From Streptomyces sp. adm13(2018) (GTDB taxonomy: Bacteria > Actinomycetota > Actinomycetes > Streptomycetales > Streptomycetaceae): 41,533 nt of DNA. Positions within the stretch are counted from its first letter, which is position 1; every line of letters starts with the position of its first letter. The stretch lies in NCBI RefSeq assembly GCF_008042145.1, contig NZ_RDBH01000135.1:15862-57394 (forward strand), in the 5' to 3' direction. Under the pieces are notes generated by a model. The model saw nothing but the letters and a program-made list of their open reading frames with translations. It had not been told where the DNA came from and ran no database searches. The position numbers and the translations under genes were made by a program. Below are positions 25,626 through 34,913 of the stretch, piece by piece.

Positions 25626-26522
25626 GTGGCTGGATTCAGGAACGGACGCGGCCGGGACAACCGCCCCCCGCACAATCAACCGCAGCAGGCGCCGTACGGG
25701 TACAACGCGGCCCCGCCGCCGCACCCGCAGCAGCAGTGGCAACAGCAGCCACCGCAGGGTCAGCACGGGCGTCAGGGACCCCACGGGCACCAGGGGCAGC
25801 ACGGGCACCAGGGGCAGCAGCCCTACGGCGAGCCCGAGTACTTCGGCGACCCGTACGGCCAGCAGCAGCACCCGCACGCGGCGACGGCGAACAACCCCGG
25901 CCACACCCAGATGTTCAGCGTCGACGACCCGTACGGCGACGCCGCGACCCACCACGCCGGTGCCGCGCCCGTCCCCACGGGCCCCCGGCTGCCCTGGAAG
26001 GCACTCCTGAGCGGCATCGTGCTGCGCCCGGCGGACACGTTCCTGCGGATGCGCGACCACGCCGTGTGGGGCCCCGCGCTGATCGTCACCTTCCTCTACG
26101 GGCTCCTCGCGATCTTCGGCTTCGACAAGGCGCGCGACGAGGCGATCAACGCGACCCTGTCGACGGCGATCCCGTACGTCCTGATGACGGCCCTCGGCTT
26201 CGTCGTCGGCGGGCTGATCCTGGGCTCGGTGACGCACACGCTGGCGCGCCAGCTGGGCGGCGACGGCGCGTGGCAGCCGACGGTGGGCCTGTCCATGCTG
26301 ATCATGTCGATCACGGACGCGCCGCGGCTGGTCTTCGCGCTCTTCCTGGGCGGTGAGAACGGCCTGGTGCAGGTGATCGGCTGGGTGACCTGGCTGGCGG
26401 CCGGCGCGCTCTTCACGATGATGGTGAGCCGCTCGCACGACCTGCCGTGGCCGAAGGCCCTGGGCGCGTCGGCGATCCAGCTGGTGGCGCTGCTGAGCCT
26501 GATCAAACTGGGCACGCTGTAG
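25626..26522 (+). CDS. Yip1-family membrane protein with Gln/His-rich N-terminus
   Basis: A 298-aa protein. The first ~120 residues are disordered and rich in Gln, Pro, His and Gly, with short repeats (HGHQGQ, QQQ) encoded by near-tandem DNA at about 25790-25825. The C-terminal ~170 residues hold five hydrophobic segments (ALIVTFLYGLLAIFGF, YVLMTALGFVVGGLILGSV, LVFALFLGG, VIGWVTWLAAGALFTMM, AIQLVALLSLI), the Yip1-type layout. GTG 25626 (VAGFRNGRGRDN) is chosen because earlier in-frame codons look non-coding. Function unknown. Confidence 0.78.
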   Translation: MAGFRNGRGRDNRPPHNQPQQAPYGYNAAPPPHPQQQWQQQPPQGQHGRQGPHGHQGQHGHQGQQPYGEPEYFGDPYGQQQHPHAATANNPGHTQMFSVDDPYGDAATHHAGAAPVPTGPRLPWKALLSGIVLRPADTFLRMRDHAVWGPALIVTFLYGLLAIFGFDKARDEAINATLSTAIPYVLMTALGFVVGGLILGSVTHTLARQLGGDGAWQPTVGLSMLIMSITDAPRLVFALFLGGENGLVQVIGWVTWLAAGALFTMMVSRSHDLPWPKALGASAIQLVALLSLIKLGTL

Positions 26523-26553
26523 GCACGAGGACCGAAGCGCGACGAACGAACAC

Positions 26554-26590
26554 GAGGAAGGCCCCCGCCAGAACGACGGGGGCCTTCCTC
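26554..26590. terminator. Bidirectional terminator
   Basis: A 14-bp perfect stem GAGGAAGGCCCCCG (26554-26567) with 26577-26590, loop CCAGAACGA, between convergent genes. Confidence 0.9.
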
Positions 26591-26608
26591 ACATCCGAAC
26601 GGGAGGGG

Positions 26609-27106
26609 TCAGGCGTCGAGAACCTGACCCTCGCGCTTGACGACGGGCGGCTCGACCGACCAGGGGAAGTTGATCCACTCGTCGGTCTTCTTCCACACGT
26701 ACTCGCACTTCACGAGGGAGTGGGACTTCTCGTAGACGACGGCGGAGCGGACCTCGGCGACGTGGTCCACGCAGAAGTCGTGGACGAGCTTGAGGGTCTT
26801 GCCGGTGTCGGCGACGTCGTCGGTGATCAGCACCTTCTTGTCGCTGAAGTCGATCGCGTCGGGCACGGGCGCCAGCATGACCGGCATCTCCAGGGTGGTG
26901 CCGACGCCGGTGTAGAACTCCACGTTCACGAGGTGGATGTTCTTGCAGTCCAGGGCGTAGGCCAGACCGCCGGCGACGAAGACGCCGCCGCGGGCGATGG
27001 AGAGCACGATGTCGGGCTCGTAGCCGTCGTCGGCGATGGTCTGCGCCAGCTCGCGGACGGCCCGCCCGAATCCCTCGTACGTCAGGTTCTCGCGTACTTC
27101 ACTCAT
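26609..27106 (-). CDS. Purine-type phosphoribosyltransferase
   Basis: A 165-aa type I PRTase with the PRPP motif KVLITDDVADTGKTLKLV (residues ~90-108) and the early DIVLSIARGGVFVAGGLAYAL. It resembles Gpt/xanthine-hypoxanthine salvage enzymes. The base is not determinable. It lies 13 bases downstream of dcd, so one nucleotide-metabolism transcript is likely. Confidence 0.88.
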   Translation of the reverse strand: MSEVRENLTYEGFGRAVRELAQTIADDGYEPDIVLSIARGGVFVAGGLAYALDCKNIHLVNVEFYTGVGTTLEMPVMLAPVPDAIDFSDKKVLITDDVADTGKTLKLVHDFCVDHVAEVRSAVVYEKSHSLVKCEYVWKKTDEWINFPWSVEPPVVKREGQVLDA

Positions 27107-27119
27107 GCCTGCGACCGCC

Positions 27120-27695
27120 TCACACCTGGGTCCGATGGAAGTTCATGAACGAGCGGGACGCCGTCGGCCCCCGCTGGCCCTGGTACCGGGAGCCGTACCG
27201 CTCGCTCCCGTACGGGAACTCGGCGGGCGAGCTCAGCCGGAACATGCACAGCTGCCCGATCTTCATACCGGGCCAGAGCTTGATCGGCAGGGTGGCGAGG
27301 TTCGACAGCTCCAGGGTCACGTGCCCGGAGAAGCCCGGGTCGATGAACCCGGCGGTCGAGTGCGTCACGAGCCCGAGCCGTCCGAGGGAGCTCTTCCCCT
27401 CCAGGCGCGACGCGATGTCGTCCGGGAGGGTGATGACCTCGTAGGTCGAGGCGAGCACGAACTCGCCGGGGTGGAGGATGAAGGCCTCGTCACCCTCGGG
27501 CTCGACCTGACGGGTCAGGTCGAGCTGCTCGACGGCGGGGTCGATGTGGGGGTGGCGGTGGTTCTCGAACACCCGGAAGAAGCGGTCAAGCCGCACGTCG
27601 ATGCTCGAGGGCTGCACCATGGATTCGTCGTACGGATCGATGCGCACCCGGCCGGCGTCGATCTCGGCCCGGATGTCCTTGTCTGAGAGAAGCAC
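27120..27695 (-). CDS. dcd: dCTP deaminase
   Basis: A 191-aa enzyme that deaminates dCTP to dUTP for thymidylate supply. Typical motifs: [73 protein letters not shown] (catalytic Glu in the last part) and [19 protein letters not shown] 27695 start with a weak G-rich site. Confidence 0.96.
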   Translation of the reverse strand: MLLSDKDIRAEIDAGRVRIDPYDESMVQPSSIDVRLDRFFRVFENHRHPHIDPAVEQLDLTRQVEPEGDEAFILHPGEFVLASTYEVITLPDDIASRLEGKSSLGRLGLVTHSTAGFIDPGFSGHVTLELSNLATLPIKLWPGMKIGQLCMFRLSSPAEFPYGSERYGSRYQGQRGPTASRSFMNFHRTQV

Positions 27696-27713
27696 GCCCC
27701 CACGATACGCAGA

Positions 27714-27751
27714 GGGCGCGGACCTGCCCCAATCGGCAGGGGTCCGCGCCC
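27714..27751 (-). terminator. Terminator of the zinc-ribbon gene
   Basis: GGGCGCGGACC-TGCC pairs with GGCA-GG-GGTCCGCGCCC (2-nt bulge) about 20 bases after the stop at 27770. Confidence 0.7.
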
Positions 27752-27769
27752 ATGACCCTGCGGCTCAGC

Positions 27770-27943
27770 TCAGCTCCGCTCCAGCTCCACGGGCACGGCG
27801 TGCCGCAACCGCGCACACCGCGGACACCGGATGAGCCGCCCCGGCCCGATCCGCCCGGCCCCGAGCTGCTGCAGCGGGAACGAGGCGGTAGTGAACACAT
27901 GCCCTTCGGCACAACGGACGACGGTGCGCTCCATCGGACCCAT
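27770..27943 (-). CDS. Small zinc-ribbon-like protein
   Basis: A 57-aa protein starting MGPMERTVVRC. It has a CAEGH knuckle, then RCPRCARLRH, so one Cys-x3-His and one Cys-x2-Cys pair could hold a zinc ion. ATG 27943 follows GGGGAAGGGA; a second ATG at 27934 is possible. Likely nucleic-acid or protein binding, by family feel only. Confidence 0.65.
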   Translation of the reverse strand: MGPMERTVVRCAEGHVFTTASFPLQQLGAGRIGPGRLIRCPRCARLRHAVPVELERS

Positions 27944-28119
27944 CAAGTCCCTTCCCCTACACATGCGGTGGACGGGAAGCCACATTAGGGGATGAACGGG
28001 ACACCCTCCACGCGGCACTCCGCCCCGCGGCAGTCCGCCCCCAAAAGCCCGAAGCTCCGTGGCGGGTGGCCGATGGGGTACAGTGTGCAACGATGCGGCA
28101 CCGTCCACCGGCCCGCTGT

Positions 28120-28190
28120 GCGGATGTAGTTTAATGGTAGAACATGAGCTTCCCAAGCTTATAGCGCGGGTTCGATTCCCGTCATCCGCT
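28120..28190 (+). tRNA. tRNA-Gly (anticodon CCC)
   Basis: 71 nt. The acceptor stem GCGGATG (28120-28126) pairs with CATCCGC (28183-28189), discriminator T. D arm GTTTAATGGTAGAAC; anticodon stem TGAGC/GCTTA with loop TTCCCAA, so the anticodon is CCC; T arm GCGGGTTCGATTCCCGT. CCA is not encoded. A strong terminator follows. Confidence 0.96.
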
Positions 28191-28231
28191 CTTCAACGAA
28201 GCCCCAGGTCAGAGACCTGGGGCTTCGTCGT
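28183..28231. repeat. 49-bp direct repeat, copy A (att-like)
   Basis: It begins with the last 7 bases of the tRNA acceptor stem and contains the terminator hairpin. Copy B at 33348-33396 differs at three positions. The pair frames about 5.2 kb of accessory-looking genes. Bases 28232-28509 beyond it hold no gene that I can support. Confidence 0.75.
28197..28227 (+). terminator. tRNA-Gly terminator (repeat copy A)
   Basis: A 14-bp perfect stem, CGAAGCCCCAGGTC with 28214-28227, loop AGA. Nearly identical elements occur at 33362 (B) and 35919 (C). Confidence 0.85.
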
Positions 28232-28509
28232 TGTCGCCCGGCTCGCCCTATGCGGCCCGGAGCAGAAGGCCGCCTCGGTCGGTCAGTTCCTTCCAGCGGC
28301 GGCGGGGTGGCCGTGGAGGCCGGGGCCGCCCCGGCCGGCGTGCTGGATGCTGAAGGTGGAGGGAGACGGGGACCACCCGTCCACCCCCGGCGCGGAGTAG
28401 GCTGAAGATACCGGGAGTAACTCGAGCACCCGCCCCCACGCGGACGTCGTTTCCGGCGATCAAGACGCTGGGCCGCCCCGCAGGACGGCCCGGAGACGGG
28501 TCCGCGATC

Positions 28510-29064
28510 ATGACCATCACCTTCGCACCCTCGCGTTCGGCGCGCCTTTCGCTGACGCCGGAGACCACGCTCGCCGGTCTCCTGGACGGCGCCTGGTGGC
28601 CTCGCTCGCGTGACCTCGCAGCTGAGCTTCCGCCCCTGGTCGACGCGTTGGAAGAGCACTTCGGACGCATCACACGCGTTGCGGTGAATCCCACCCGCTG
28701 GCCCGTCGTCCCGCACAAGGTCCCTGTCGCCGGGCACACCGTGCACGTCGGCTGGTTCACCGAACAGGATCCCGACAAGATGATCCTGCTCTCCTACACC
28801 GTCGGCCGCGTCGATCTGCTGGTGATACCGCCCGAGACGGAACCCGCCGCAGGCACCCGGCTCATGGCCGCCGCCGCGGTCCCCGGCAGTGTCCGCACAG
28901 CTGGTGTCCTCATGTCCGACGAAGCCGCGACCGGCCGCCGTATGCGCGACGCCCGCAGCAGCGAGGACGTCTGGGAGACGGACGGAGGGGCCGCCCTGCC
29001 GCCCCTCCGGCGCCCGGTCGTCGGCGCGCGGATGATTCCGCTGCCGAAGAACACACGGTGGTGA
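28510..29064 (+). CDS. DUF5994 family protein
   Basis: A 184-aa protein. FAPSRSARLSLTPETTLAGLLDGAWWPRSRDLAAELPPLV is the signature I associate with the streptomycete DUF5994 family, and TRWPVVPHKVPVAGHTVHVGWFTEQDPDKM is also typical. The Trp-rich N-terminal half is conserved and the tail is Pro/Arg-rich. Function unknown. It heads a run of four small + strand genes (28510-29958). Confidence 0.78.
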   Translation: MTITFAPSRSARLSLTPETTLAGLLDGAWWPRSRDLAAELPPLVDALEEHFGRITRVAVNPTRWPVVPHKVPVAGHTVHVGWFTEQDPDKMILLSYTVGRVDLLVIPPETEPAAGTRLMAAAAVPGSVRTAGVLMSDEAATGRRMRDARSSEDVWETDGGAALPPLRRPVVGARMIPLPKNTRW

Positions 29065-29068
29065 CGAC

Positions 29069-29278
29069 ATGGAGACCCTGATCGCGCTCGCGGCCGTCGC
29101 TGTGCTGATCACGTTCGGCACGTGCCTTGTCCACCGGCTCAACGCCCAGCACGAGGCACGCATCGCCGCCCGCCACTACAGCGACCCCTTCCCGGCCATC
29201 GTCCGACCGCCCGGTCACAGCCCCCACACGCCGACAGAGCAAGCTGCCCGCCGCAGGACCGTGGGCACCTGGCCCTGA
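29069..29278 (+). CDS. Small membrane protein
   Basis: A 69-aa protein with an N-terminal membrane helix (LIALAAVAVLITFGTCLV) and a basic, Pro-rich tail (RRTVGTWP). It starts four bases after the DUF5994 stop, so probably co-transcribed. Not recognised further. Confidence 0.6.
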   Translation: METLIALAAVAVLITFGTCLVHRLNAQHEARIAARHYSDPFPAIVRPPGHSPHTPTEQAARRRTVGTWP

Positions 29279-29381
29279 CCGCCGGAGACCACTCCTCCGA
29301 CCGAAGGCCGCGGATGGGGCACCCGACACCCGGGACGACCACCCGCCGGCCTCTCGCTCACCCGCGAAGGGAACACACCCC

Positions 29382-29648
29382 TTGTACCGCACCGACACCG
29401 CGGCCCTGCCCTCGGCCGGACAGGCCGAGATCCGCATCGTCGCCGCCACCCCCGAAGCCGCCCGTACAGTCGCCGAGGTGATCCGCCGCTCGTTCGCCGG
29501 GACGGAAGAGCGCAGCTACCCCGCTCCCGAAGGCGGCACCCGGCTCCACCTCACCGTCGACACCGAAACCGCCGCAGAGCCCGCCCGCTCCTGGCTCACC
29601 ACCAGCAGATCGTCCCCCCTCACCGACACCCACGTCGACGAAGTCTGA
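29382..29648 (+). CDS. Hypothetical protein with TTG start
   Basis: An 88-aa protein beginning TTG 29382 (LYRTDTAALPSAGQ), with GAAGGGAA about 11 bases upstream. AEIRIVAATPEAARTVAEVIRRSF and TRLHLTVDTE give an alpha/beta look. A longer frame exists upstream but its composition is not coding-like. Unknown function. Confidence 0.6.
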   Translation: MYRTDTAALPSAGQAEIRIVAATPEAARTVAEVIRRSFAGTEERSYPAPEGGTRLHLTVDTETAAEPARSWLTTSRSSPLTDTHVDEV

Positions 29649-29685
29649 GCGGCATCGGACCTTCACACGCCGAAAGGACTCGGTC

Positions 29686-29958
29686 ATGGCCACACTCCAG
29701 GAGCGACAGCTCTACCGCGAGCGGGCCCTGACCGCCCTCTACGAAACCACCGAAGGAAACCCGCTCCTCGGCATCACGGGACGGAAGCTCCGCAACGACC
29801 TGCGCATCCCGGAGGAAGACCTGGCCGCCGCCTGCGCCTACCTCACCGGCGAGGGCCTGATCACCGTCGACTGGGAACCGGGCAACAAGCCCGCGATGGT
29901 CTCCCTCACCCACCAGGGAGTCCGCCGCATGGAGGCCGAAGAGCGAGAGCGCGGCTGA
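29686..29958 (+). CDS. Small winged-helix protein
   Basis: A 90-aa protein. ALTALYETTEGNPLLGITGRKLRNDLRIPEEDLAAACAYLTGEGLITVDWEPGNKPAMVSLTHQGVRRMEAE reads as a helix-turn-helix plus wing. ATG 29686 follows GAAAGGA. Possibly a DNA-binding regulator of its own small operon. Confidence 0.68.
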   Translation: MATLQERQLYRERALTALYETTEGNPLLGITGRKLRNDLRIPEEDLAAACAYLTGEGLITVDWEPGNKPAMVSLTHQGVRRMEAEERERG

Positions 29959-30064
29959 GCCGGGCTACCCCGGCGGCCGGCTCTCGCCTCCCGGCCCGCC
30001 CGGCCGAGAAGTCGTACCATTGGATACGGATCGAGCACGCTCACGTGTGACGATCCGGAAGGGC

Positions 30065-30093
30065 GGCCCCGACGGAGTGAATGCGCCGGGGCC
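30065..30093 (+). terminator. Terminator after the small-gene run
   Basis: GGCCCCG (30065-30071) pairs with CGGGGCC (30087-30093). A second imperfect stem, CGGATCG/CGATCCG, lies at 30027-30057. The stretch 29959-30385 holds no gene; its right half is the upstream region of the first csp gene. Confidence 0.55.
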
Positions 30094-30385
30094 GTTGTGA
30101 CGACCACCGCCAGGCCCCCACCCCTTCCGTCGTCTGGCGCACGGCGCGGAGGAGCGGCGGCGTCAGGCGGCAGTGGATCAGAGTCCTGCGGGGCGCGGAG
30201 CCGGGGCGGTACGGCGGTACCCAGCTCCGCCGCACCCGCGACCGCTGATTTCTCCCAGAACACCGTATTCAGAGCGTGCGAATAACTGTGCTCGCGGCCT
30301 GAGATTTCAACGTCTCCCGCGGAGAGGGTTTCTGCCGGCGACGCCCGAGAGAAATATCCGACGCGCAAAGACCACGAGGGCGTGC

Positions 30386-30558
30386 TACTGTCCATCTTAG
30401 TTGCAGTTCTGGTACCCAAAAAACTTCGAGTGCCTGCGTCGGCCACGCGCCGTCCTGAAGCGCTTCATATCTCCGGCACTCTCCGGGCAGGGCATCATCG
30501 CGGCGACACGGCGTCCGTACGGTACGGGTGCCGCTGTACTGCCCCAAGGAGATACGGC
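30386..30558 (+). promoter_or_regulatory. csp promoter and structured 5' leader, copy 1
   Basis: -10 box TACTGT (30386-30391), then seven bases and a probable start at A30399. The leader begins AGTTGCAGTTCTGGTACCCAA. Hairpin 1 is GAGTGCCT (30428) with AAGCGCTT (30458); a conserved GGGCATCATCGCGGCGAC follows; hairpin 2 is CCGTA-CGG-TACGG (30515-30527); then AAGGAG and the ATG. The same order recurs in copies 2 and 3. Confidence 0.75.
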
Positions 30559-30762
30559 ATGGCTACTGGCACCGTGAAGTGGTTCAACGCGGAAAAGGGT
30601 TTCGGCTTCATCGAGCAGGACGGTAGCGGCCCCGACGTGTTCGCCCACTTCTCGAACATCGCCGCCCAGGGCTTCCGCGAGCTCCAGGAGGGCCAGAAGG
30701 TCACCTTCGACATAGCGCAGGGCCAGAAGGGCCCGACGGCCGAGAACATCGTCACCGTCTGA
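30559..30762 (+). CDS. Cold-shock protein (CspA family), copy 1
   Basis: A 67-aa cold-shock-domain RNA chaperone: [21 protein letters not shown] (RNP1) and DVFAHFSN (RNP2). Binds single-stranded RNA/DNA. One of three paralogues here (67 aa each). An in-frame N-terminal extension into the leader is open but has non-coding composition and lacks a counterpart in the other copies, so ATG 30559 is used. It has its own terminator and lies upstream of DEAD-box helicase 1. Confidence 0.96.
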   Translation: MATGTVKWFNAEKGFGFIEQDGSGPDVFAHFSNIAAQGFRELQEGQKVTFDIAQGQKGPTAENIVTV

Positions 30763-30777
30763 CGCTGACGCGCATCG

Positions 30778-30821
30778 TGCAGCTGGGGCCCGCATCCCTC
30801 GGGGTGCGGGCCCCAGCTGCA
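30778..30821 (+). terminator. Terminator of csp copy 1
   Basis: A 17-bp perfect stem, TGCAGCTGGGGCCCGCA with 30805-30821, after the csp stop. Confidence 0.9.
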
Positions 30822-30990
30822 TGCGTCTCCGCAGTGATTCGCCCCGCCGGAAAGCCGCCTCAAGGTACGTGACTCCCGCTTCGGAGCCGTACCCCTCGAT
30901 GCACCGGATCAAATCCGCGCGCATTCCTTTTCCAGTTGCGCTGCCGCGGGTTTCCCGTGCACCACGTCCGCTTTCTCTTCTCGAATTACA

Positions 30991-31071
30991 TCCGGTCCGT
31001 ACCTGTGATTCCGCATGCTGCTCCCACGCTGCGGACCTCCTTGATACGTGCCGTATCAAGGAAGGTTCTGA
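30991..31071 (+). promoter_or_regulatory. Leader of DEAD-box helicase 1 with SD-sequestering hairpin
   Basis: CCTTGATACG (31039-31048), loop TGC, CGTATCAAGG (31052-31061), a 10-bp perfect stem. Its right arm merges with the ribosome site AAGGAAGG (31058-31065) before ATG 31072. A block CGTACCTGTGATTC (30998-31011) resembles one upstream of helicase 2. Confidence 0.7.
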
Positions 31072-32592
31072 ATGAACCCCACACGTACGAACAGCCGCTC
31101 TTCCCGCACCCGCCGCACCGGCGTTCCCGCCTTCGGCTCCTCCTCAGGTTCGACCCGGGGCAGTCGCTTCGGTGCGTCGTCCGACCCGAGCCGTTCGGGT
31201 GCTCCCCGCCGCTCGGGAGGCCACGGTCGGCGGCCCGCCCCGGTACAGGGCGAGTTCGCACTGCCGAAGACGATCACTCCGGCGCTGCCCGCCGTGGAGG
31301 CGTTCTCCGATCTCGACATGCCGAAGCACCTGCTCGCCGCGCTCTCCACGCAGGGCCTCTCCGTCCCCTTCCCCATCCAGGGCGCGACGCTGCCGAACTC
31401 CCTGGCGGGGCGTGACGTCCTGGGGCGCGGCCGGACCGGCTCCGGCAAGACCCTCGCCTTCGGCCTGGCCATGCTGGCCCGCACCGCAGGACAGGTCGCC
31501 GAGCCCCGTCAGCCGCTCGCGCTGGTCCTGGTCCCCACCCGGGAACTCGCCCAGCAGGTCACCGACGCCCTCACCCCCTACGCCCGCGCCGTGAAACTGC
31601 GCCTGACCGCGGTCGTCGGCGGGATGCCGATCGGCCGACAGGCGAACGCGCTGCGCGGTGGCACCGAGGTCGTCGTAGCCACCCCCGGCCGCCTCAAGGA
31701 CCTCATCGACCGTGGCGACTGCCGGCTGAACCAGGTCGGGATCACCGTCCTGGACGAGGCCGACCAGATGGCCGACATGGGATTCATGCCCCAAGTCACC
31801 GCGCTGCTGAACCAGGTCCGCCCGGAGGGCCAGCGGATGCTGTTCTCCGCGACCCTGGACCGCAACGTCGACCTCTTGGTCCGCCGCTACCTCACCGACC
31901 CCGTCGTCCACTCCGTCGACCCCTCCCAGGGCGCGGTCACCACGATGGAGCACCACGTCCTGCACGTGCAGGGCGCCGACAAGCACCGGCTGACCACCGA
32001 GATCGCGGCGCGTGACGGCCGGGTGATCATGTTCCTGGACACCAAGCACGCCGTGGACAGGCTCACCGAGGACCTCCTCCGCAGCGGCGTGCGGGCCGCC
32101 GCCCTGCACGGCGGGAAGACGCAGTCGCAGCGCACCCGCACCCTGGCCTGGTTCAAGGCCGGACACGTCACCGTGCTGGTCGCCACGAACGTCGCGGCCC
32201 GCGGCATCCACGTCGACCAGCTGGACCTCGTCGTCAACGTGGACCCGCCGACCGACCACAAGGACTACCTCCACCGCGGCGGCCGTACCGCCCGGGCCGG
32301 CGAGTCCGGCAGCGTCGTCACCCTTGTCACGCCCCAGCAGCGCCGCGGTATGAACCGCCTCATGCAGGACGCGGGCATCGTGCCCGAGACCAACCAGGTC
32401 CGCTCCGGCGAGGCCGAGCTGATCCGGATCACCGGCGCCCAAGCCCCCTCCGGCATCCCGGTCACCATCACGGCACCGGCACCCGAGCGCGCCAAGCGCA
32501 GCACGTCCTCGTCCCGTGGCCGCCGCGGCACCGCCTCGGCCGCCCGGCGGGCGGACGCACGCCGGCCCGCCTCCCCCGCGGCGGCAGCCTGA
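31072..32592 (+). CDS. DEAD-box RNA helicase, copy 1
   Basis: A 506-aa ATP-dependent RNA helicase, probably unwinding cold-stabilised RNA. A Ser/Arg-rich disordered N-terminus (SSRTRRTGVPAFGSSSGSTR) leads to the Q motif region PFPIQGATLP, Walker A GRTGSGKT (~119), PTRELAQQV, DEAD in LDEADQMADMG (~226), SATLDRN, and HRGGRTARAG (~400). A basic Ser/Ala tail ends the protein. About 310 bases downstream of csp copy 1; paralogue at 38536 with the same csp-helicase order. Confidence 0.95.
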   Translation: MNPTRTNSRSSRTRRTGVPAFGSSSGSTRGSRFGASSDPSRSGAPRRSGGHGRRPAPVQGEFALPKTITPALPAVEAFSDLDMPKHLLAALSTQGLSVPFPIQGATLPNSLAGRDVLGRGRTGSGKTLAFGLAMLARTAGQVAEPRQPLALVLVPTRELAQQVTDALTPYARAVKLRLTAVVGGMPIGRQANALRGGTEVVVATPGRLKDLIDRGDCRLNQVGITVLDEADQMADMGFMPQVTALLNQVRPEGQRMLFSATLDRNVDLLVRRYLTDPVVHSVDPSQGAVTTMEHHVLHVQGADKHRLTTEIAARDGRVIMFLDTKHAVDRLTEDLLRSGVRAAALHGGKTQSQRTRTLAWFKAGHVTVLVATNVAARGIHVDQLDLVVNVDPPTDHKDYLHRGGRTARAGESGSVVTLVTPQQRRGMNRLMQDAGIVPETNQVRSGEAELIRITGAQAPSGIPVTITAPAPERAKRSTSSSRGRRGTASAARRADARRPASPAAAA

Positions 32593-32635
32593 GAACCACA
32601 TGGTCCGGAGACTCACCCATCTGTGCAGGAGGCAT

Positions 32636-33043
32636 ATGGTGACGCTGATCCAGTTGGAACCCAGCTCGTCGAGCACCAGGTCCAGACCCCAGACGGTCGA
32701 CGACGTCATGGAGGTGGCCGGACCACGGGTCTGTGACGACATGACGGTCGAAGTGGCCCTGGCCGTGATGACGAGTGCGCGCACCGGGCATCTCCTCGTC
32801 TCCGACGTGGACGGCCTGTGCACCGGGCTGGTGACCTGGGACCAGCTCACCGCCGTCCGCGACAGCGCCGCCTACACCGACGAGATCCGGCTGCGCGCCG
32901 TACCCGGCGGCCGCGGGCTGTTCACCTCGCCCCTGACCACGACGGCCGAAGCCGAACACGCGATGCGCCACCGCCGGCTCGACGTGCTGCCCGTCATCGA
33001 CGAACAAGGCGGCGCCCTGGGCGTCCTCGCCCTGGCCCGCTGA
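32636..33043 (+). CDS. CBS-domain protein
   Basis: A 135-aa protein with two CBS motifs: TVDDVMEVAGPRVCDDMTVEVALAVMTSARTGHLLVSDVDG, then SPLTTTAEAEHAMRHRRLDVLPVIDEQGGALGVLAL. Such pairs bind adenosine nucleotides. ATG 32636 has AGGAGG only three bases upstream; GTG 32639 would give normal spacing. It follows helicase 1 by about 45 bases and is probably co-transcribed. Confidence 0.8.
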   Translation: MVTLIQLEPSSSSTRSRPQTVDDVMEVAGPRVCDDMTVEVALAVMTSARTGHLLVSDVDGLCTGLVTWDQLTAVRDSAAYTDEIRLRAVPGGRGLFTSPLTTTAEAEHAMRHRRLDVLPVIDEQGGALGVLALAR

Positions 33044-33119
33044 CCAGCTGTAGGACCGCCGTGCCCGGTCACGGCGCACCAAGTCCGTTCACGGACCCGC
33101 AAGGAAGAGGACCCCTCTC

Positions 33120-34029
<910 letters not shown>

Positions 34030-34046
34030 CGCTGACGCGCCGTATA

Positions 34047-34091
34047 CGGCTGGGGCCCGCATTCCTTGGAATGCGGGCCCCAGCCGTTTTT
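34047..34091 (+). terminator. Rho-independent terminator of csp copy 2
   Basis: A 19-bp perfect stem (34047-34065 with 34068-34086) followed by TTTTT. Confidence 0.92.
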
Positions 34092-34384
34092 CATCGCGGG
34101 ATCCCCGCGCCCGAACACCTCGCACGCGTTCACTCCACGTCGCGGGATGACCCGACTCCCGACTCCTGCCGGACGCCGACATCGTGCCGAGACCCGTCCG
34201 CCGCACTCCGGCGAGGGAGCGCTCCGCAGGGTCACCGGCGCCCCGCCCCGCCGACGGCGCGCCCTCGCCGATCACCGCGCCGGCGGATGCGACGGGGGCC
34301 CGGCGCCGCACGCCTCACGGCTCCCCCCTCGCTCGCCGAGGTCGATTACCTGCTCACCGGACACGCGAAAATCTATGTTGGCCG

Positions 34385-34875
34385 GAGTAGACATTGGGTG
34401 GTGACGTCGCTATGGTTTCTCTCGTAGCCCAGAGAGACAGTGAGGCCGGCAGAGACGAACTGCCGGCATGCAGGACAGCAGTCGCAGGACGGTGCGGCGG
34501 TGGAGTTTCGAAGCCAGGGCTTTCGCAGGACGGCGACGGAACTGACGGCTGGACCGGGTGGCCCGCGGTGATCAGGGGCCGCCGTTCGCGGGACCGTAGG
34601 CATGGCTGATGCGGCCCCGCGCGTAAGCAGTACTCGGTAGTCGGAGGAAGAACGGAGGAACGCAGCGCCATCAGGATCGCCCGGCCGGAGGTCTCGAGTC
34701 CGGGTACCGCAGGACATCGATAGTGAGGTGGTCTCCGGTCAAGCAACCGCGATCCCCGCGAACCCGACCGTTACTGGGTCGGGTCGGCGGACACAGAAGG
34801 CCGGCGCAGTATCAGGGCCGGCAGGTGGTGTAGTAGTTCCTTCGGGGCCCTGGTGCCGTTCGGCACCAGGGCCCC
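34385..34875 (+). ncRNA. Long structured non-coding RNA or leader upstream of the MerR gene
   Basis: About 490 bases with no credible coding frame and many local stems: TCTCTC/GAGAGA (34418-34437), GCCGGCAG/CTGCCGGC (34445-34467), CCCGCG/CGCGGG (34562-34592), CCCGACC/GGTCGGG (34763-34783), GCCGGC/GCCGGC (34800-34822). It ends in a 14-bp stem with GTTC loop (34844-34875). GC is lower and purine-rich tracts (GGAGGAAGAACGGAGGAACG) stand out. Transcript limits are inferred. Not 6S, RNase P or tmRNA: their conserved cores are absent. Confidence 0.5.
34844..34875 (+). terminator. Terminator or attenuator before the MerR gene
   Basis: GGGGCCCTGGTGCC, loop GTTC, GGCACCAGGGCCCC, perfect 14 bp, 38 bases upstream of ATG 34914. 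It could end the upstream RNA or attenuate the MerR gene. Confidence 0.85.
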
Positions 34876-34913
34876 TCTACGCGTTTCACGGAGAGCTTCG
34901 CAGAGAGGTGCAA

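Noticed and set aside
25770..25830. Short tandem DNA repeats as a regulatory element
   Set aside because: They are coding repeats for the Gln/His/Gly-rich N-terminus of the Yip1-like protein.
30382..30558. In-frame N-terminal extension of csp copy 1 (126-aa frame) and the 60-aa frame in the leader of copy 3
   Set aside because: The frames do not correspond between copies, composition is not coding-like, and the stretch is the conserved structured leader; the 67-aa start has the ribosome site.
34354..34746. Minus-strand frames of 110-130 aa opposite the structured RNA
   Set aside because: Irregular composition, no ribosome site, no domain; best explained as chance frames across a non-coding RNA.
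34385..34875. 6S RNA, RNase P RNA or tmRNA
   Set aside because: Their diagnostic conserved segments (for example GAGGAAAGTCC of RNase P, or the tRNA-like ends of tmRNA) are not present.
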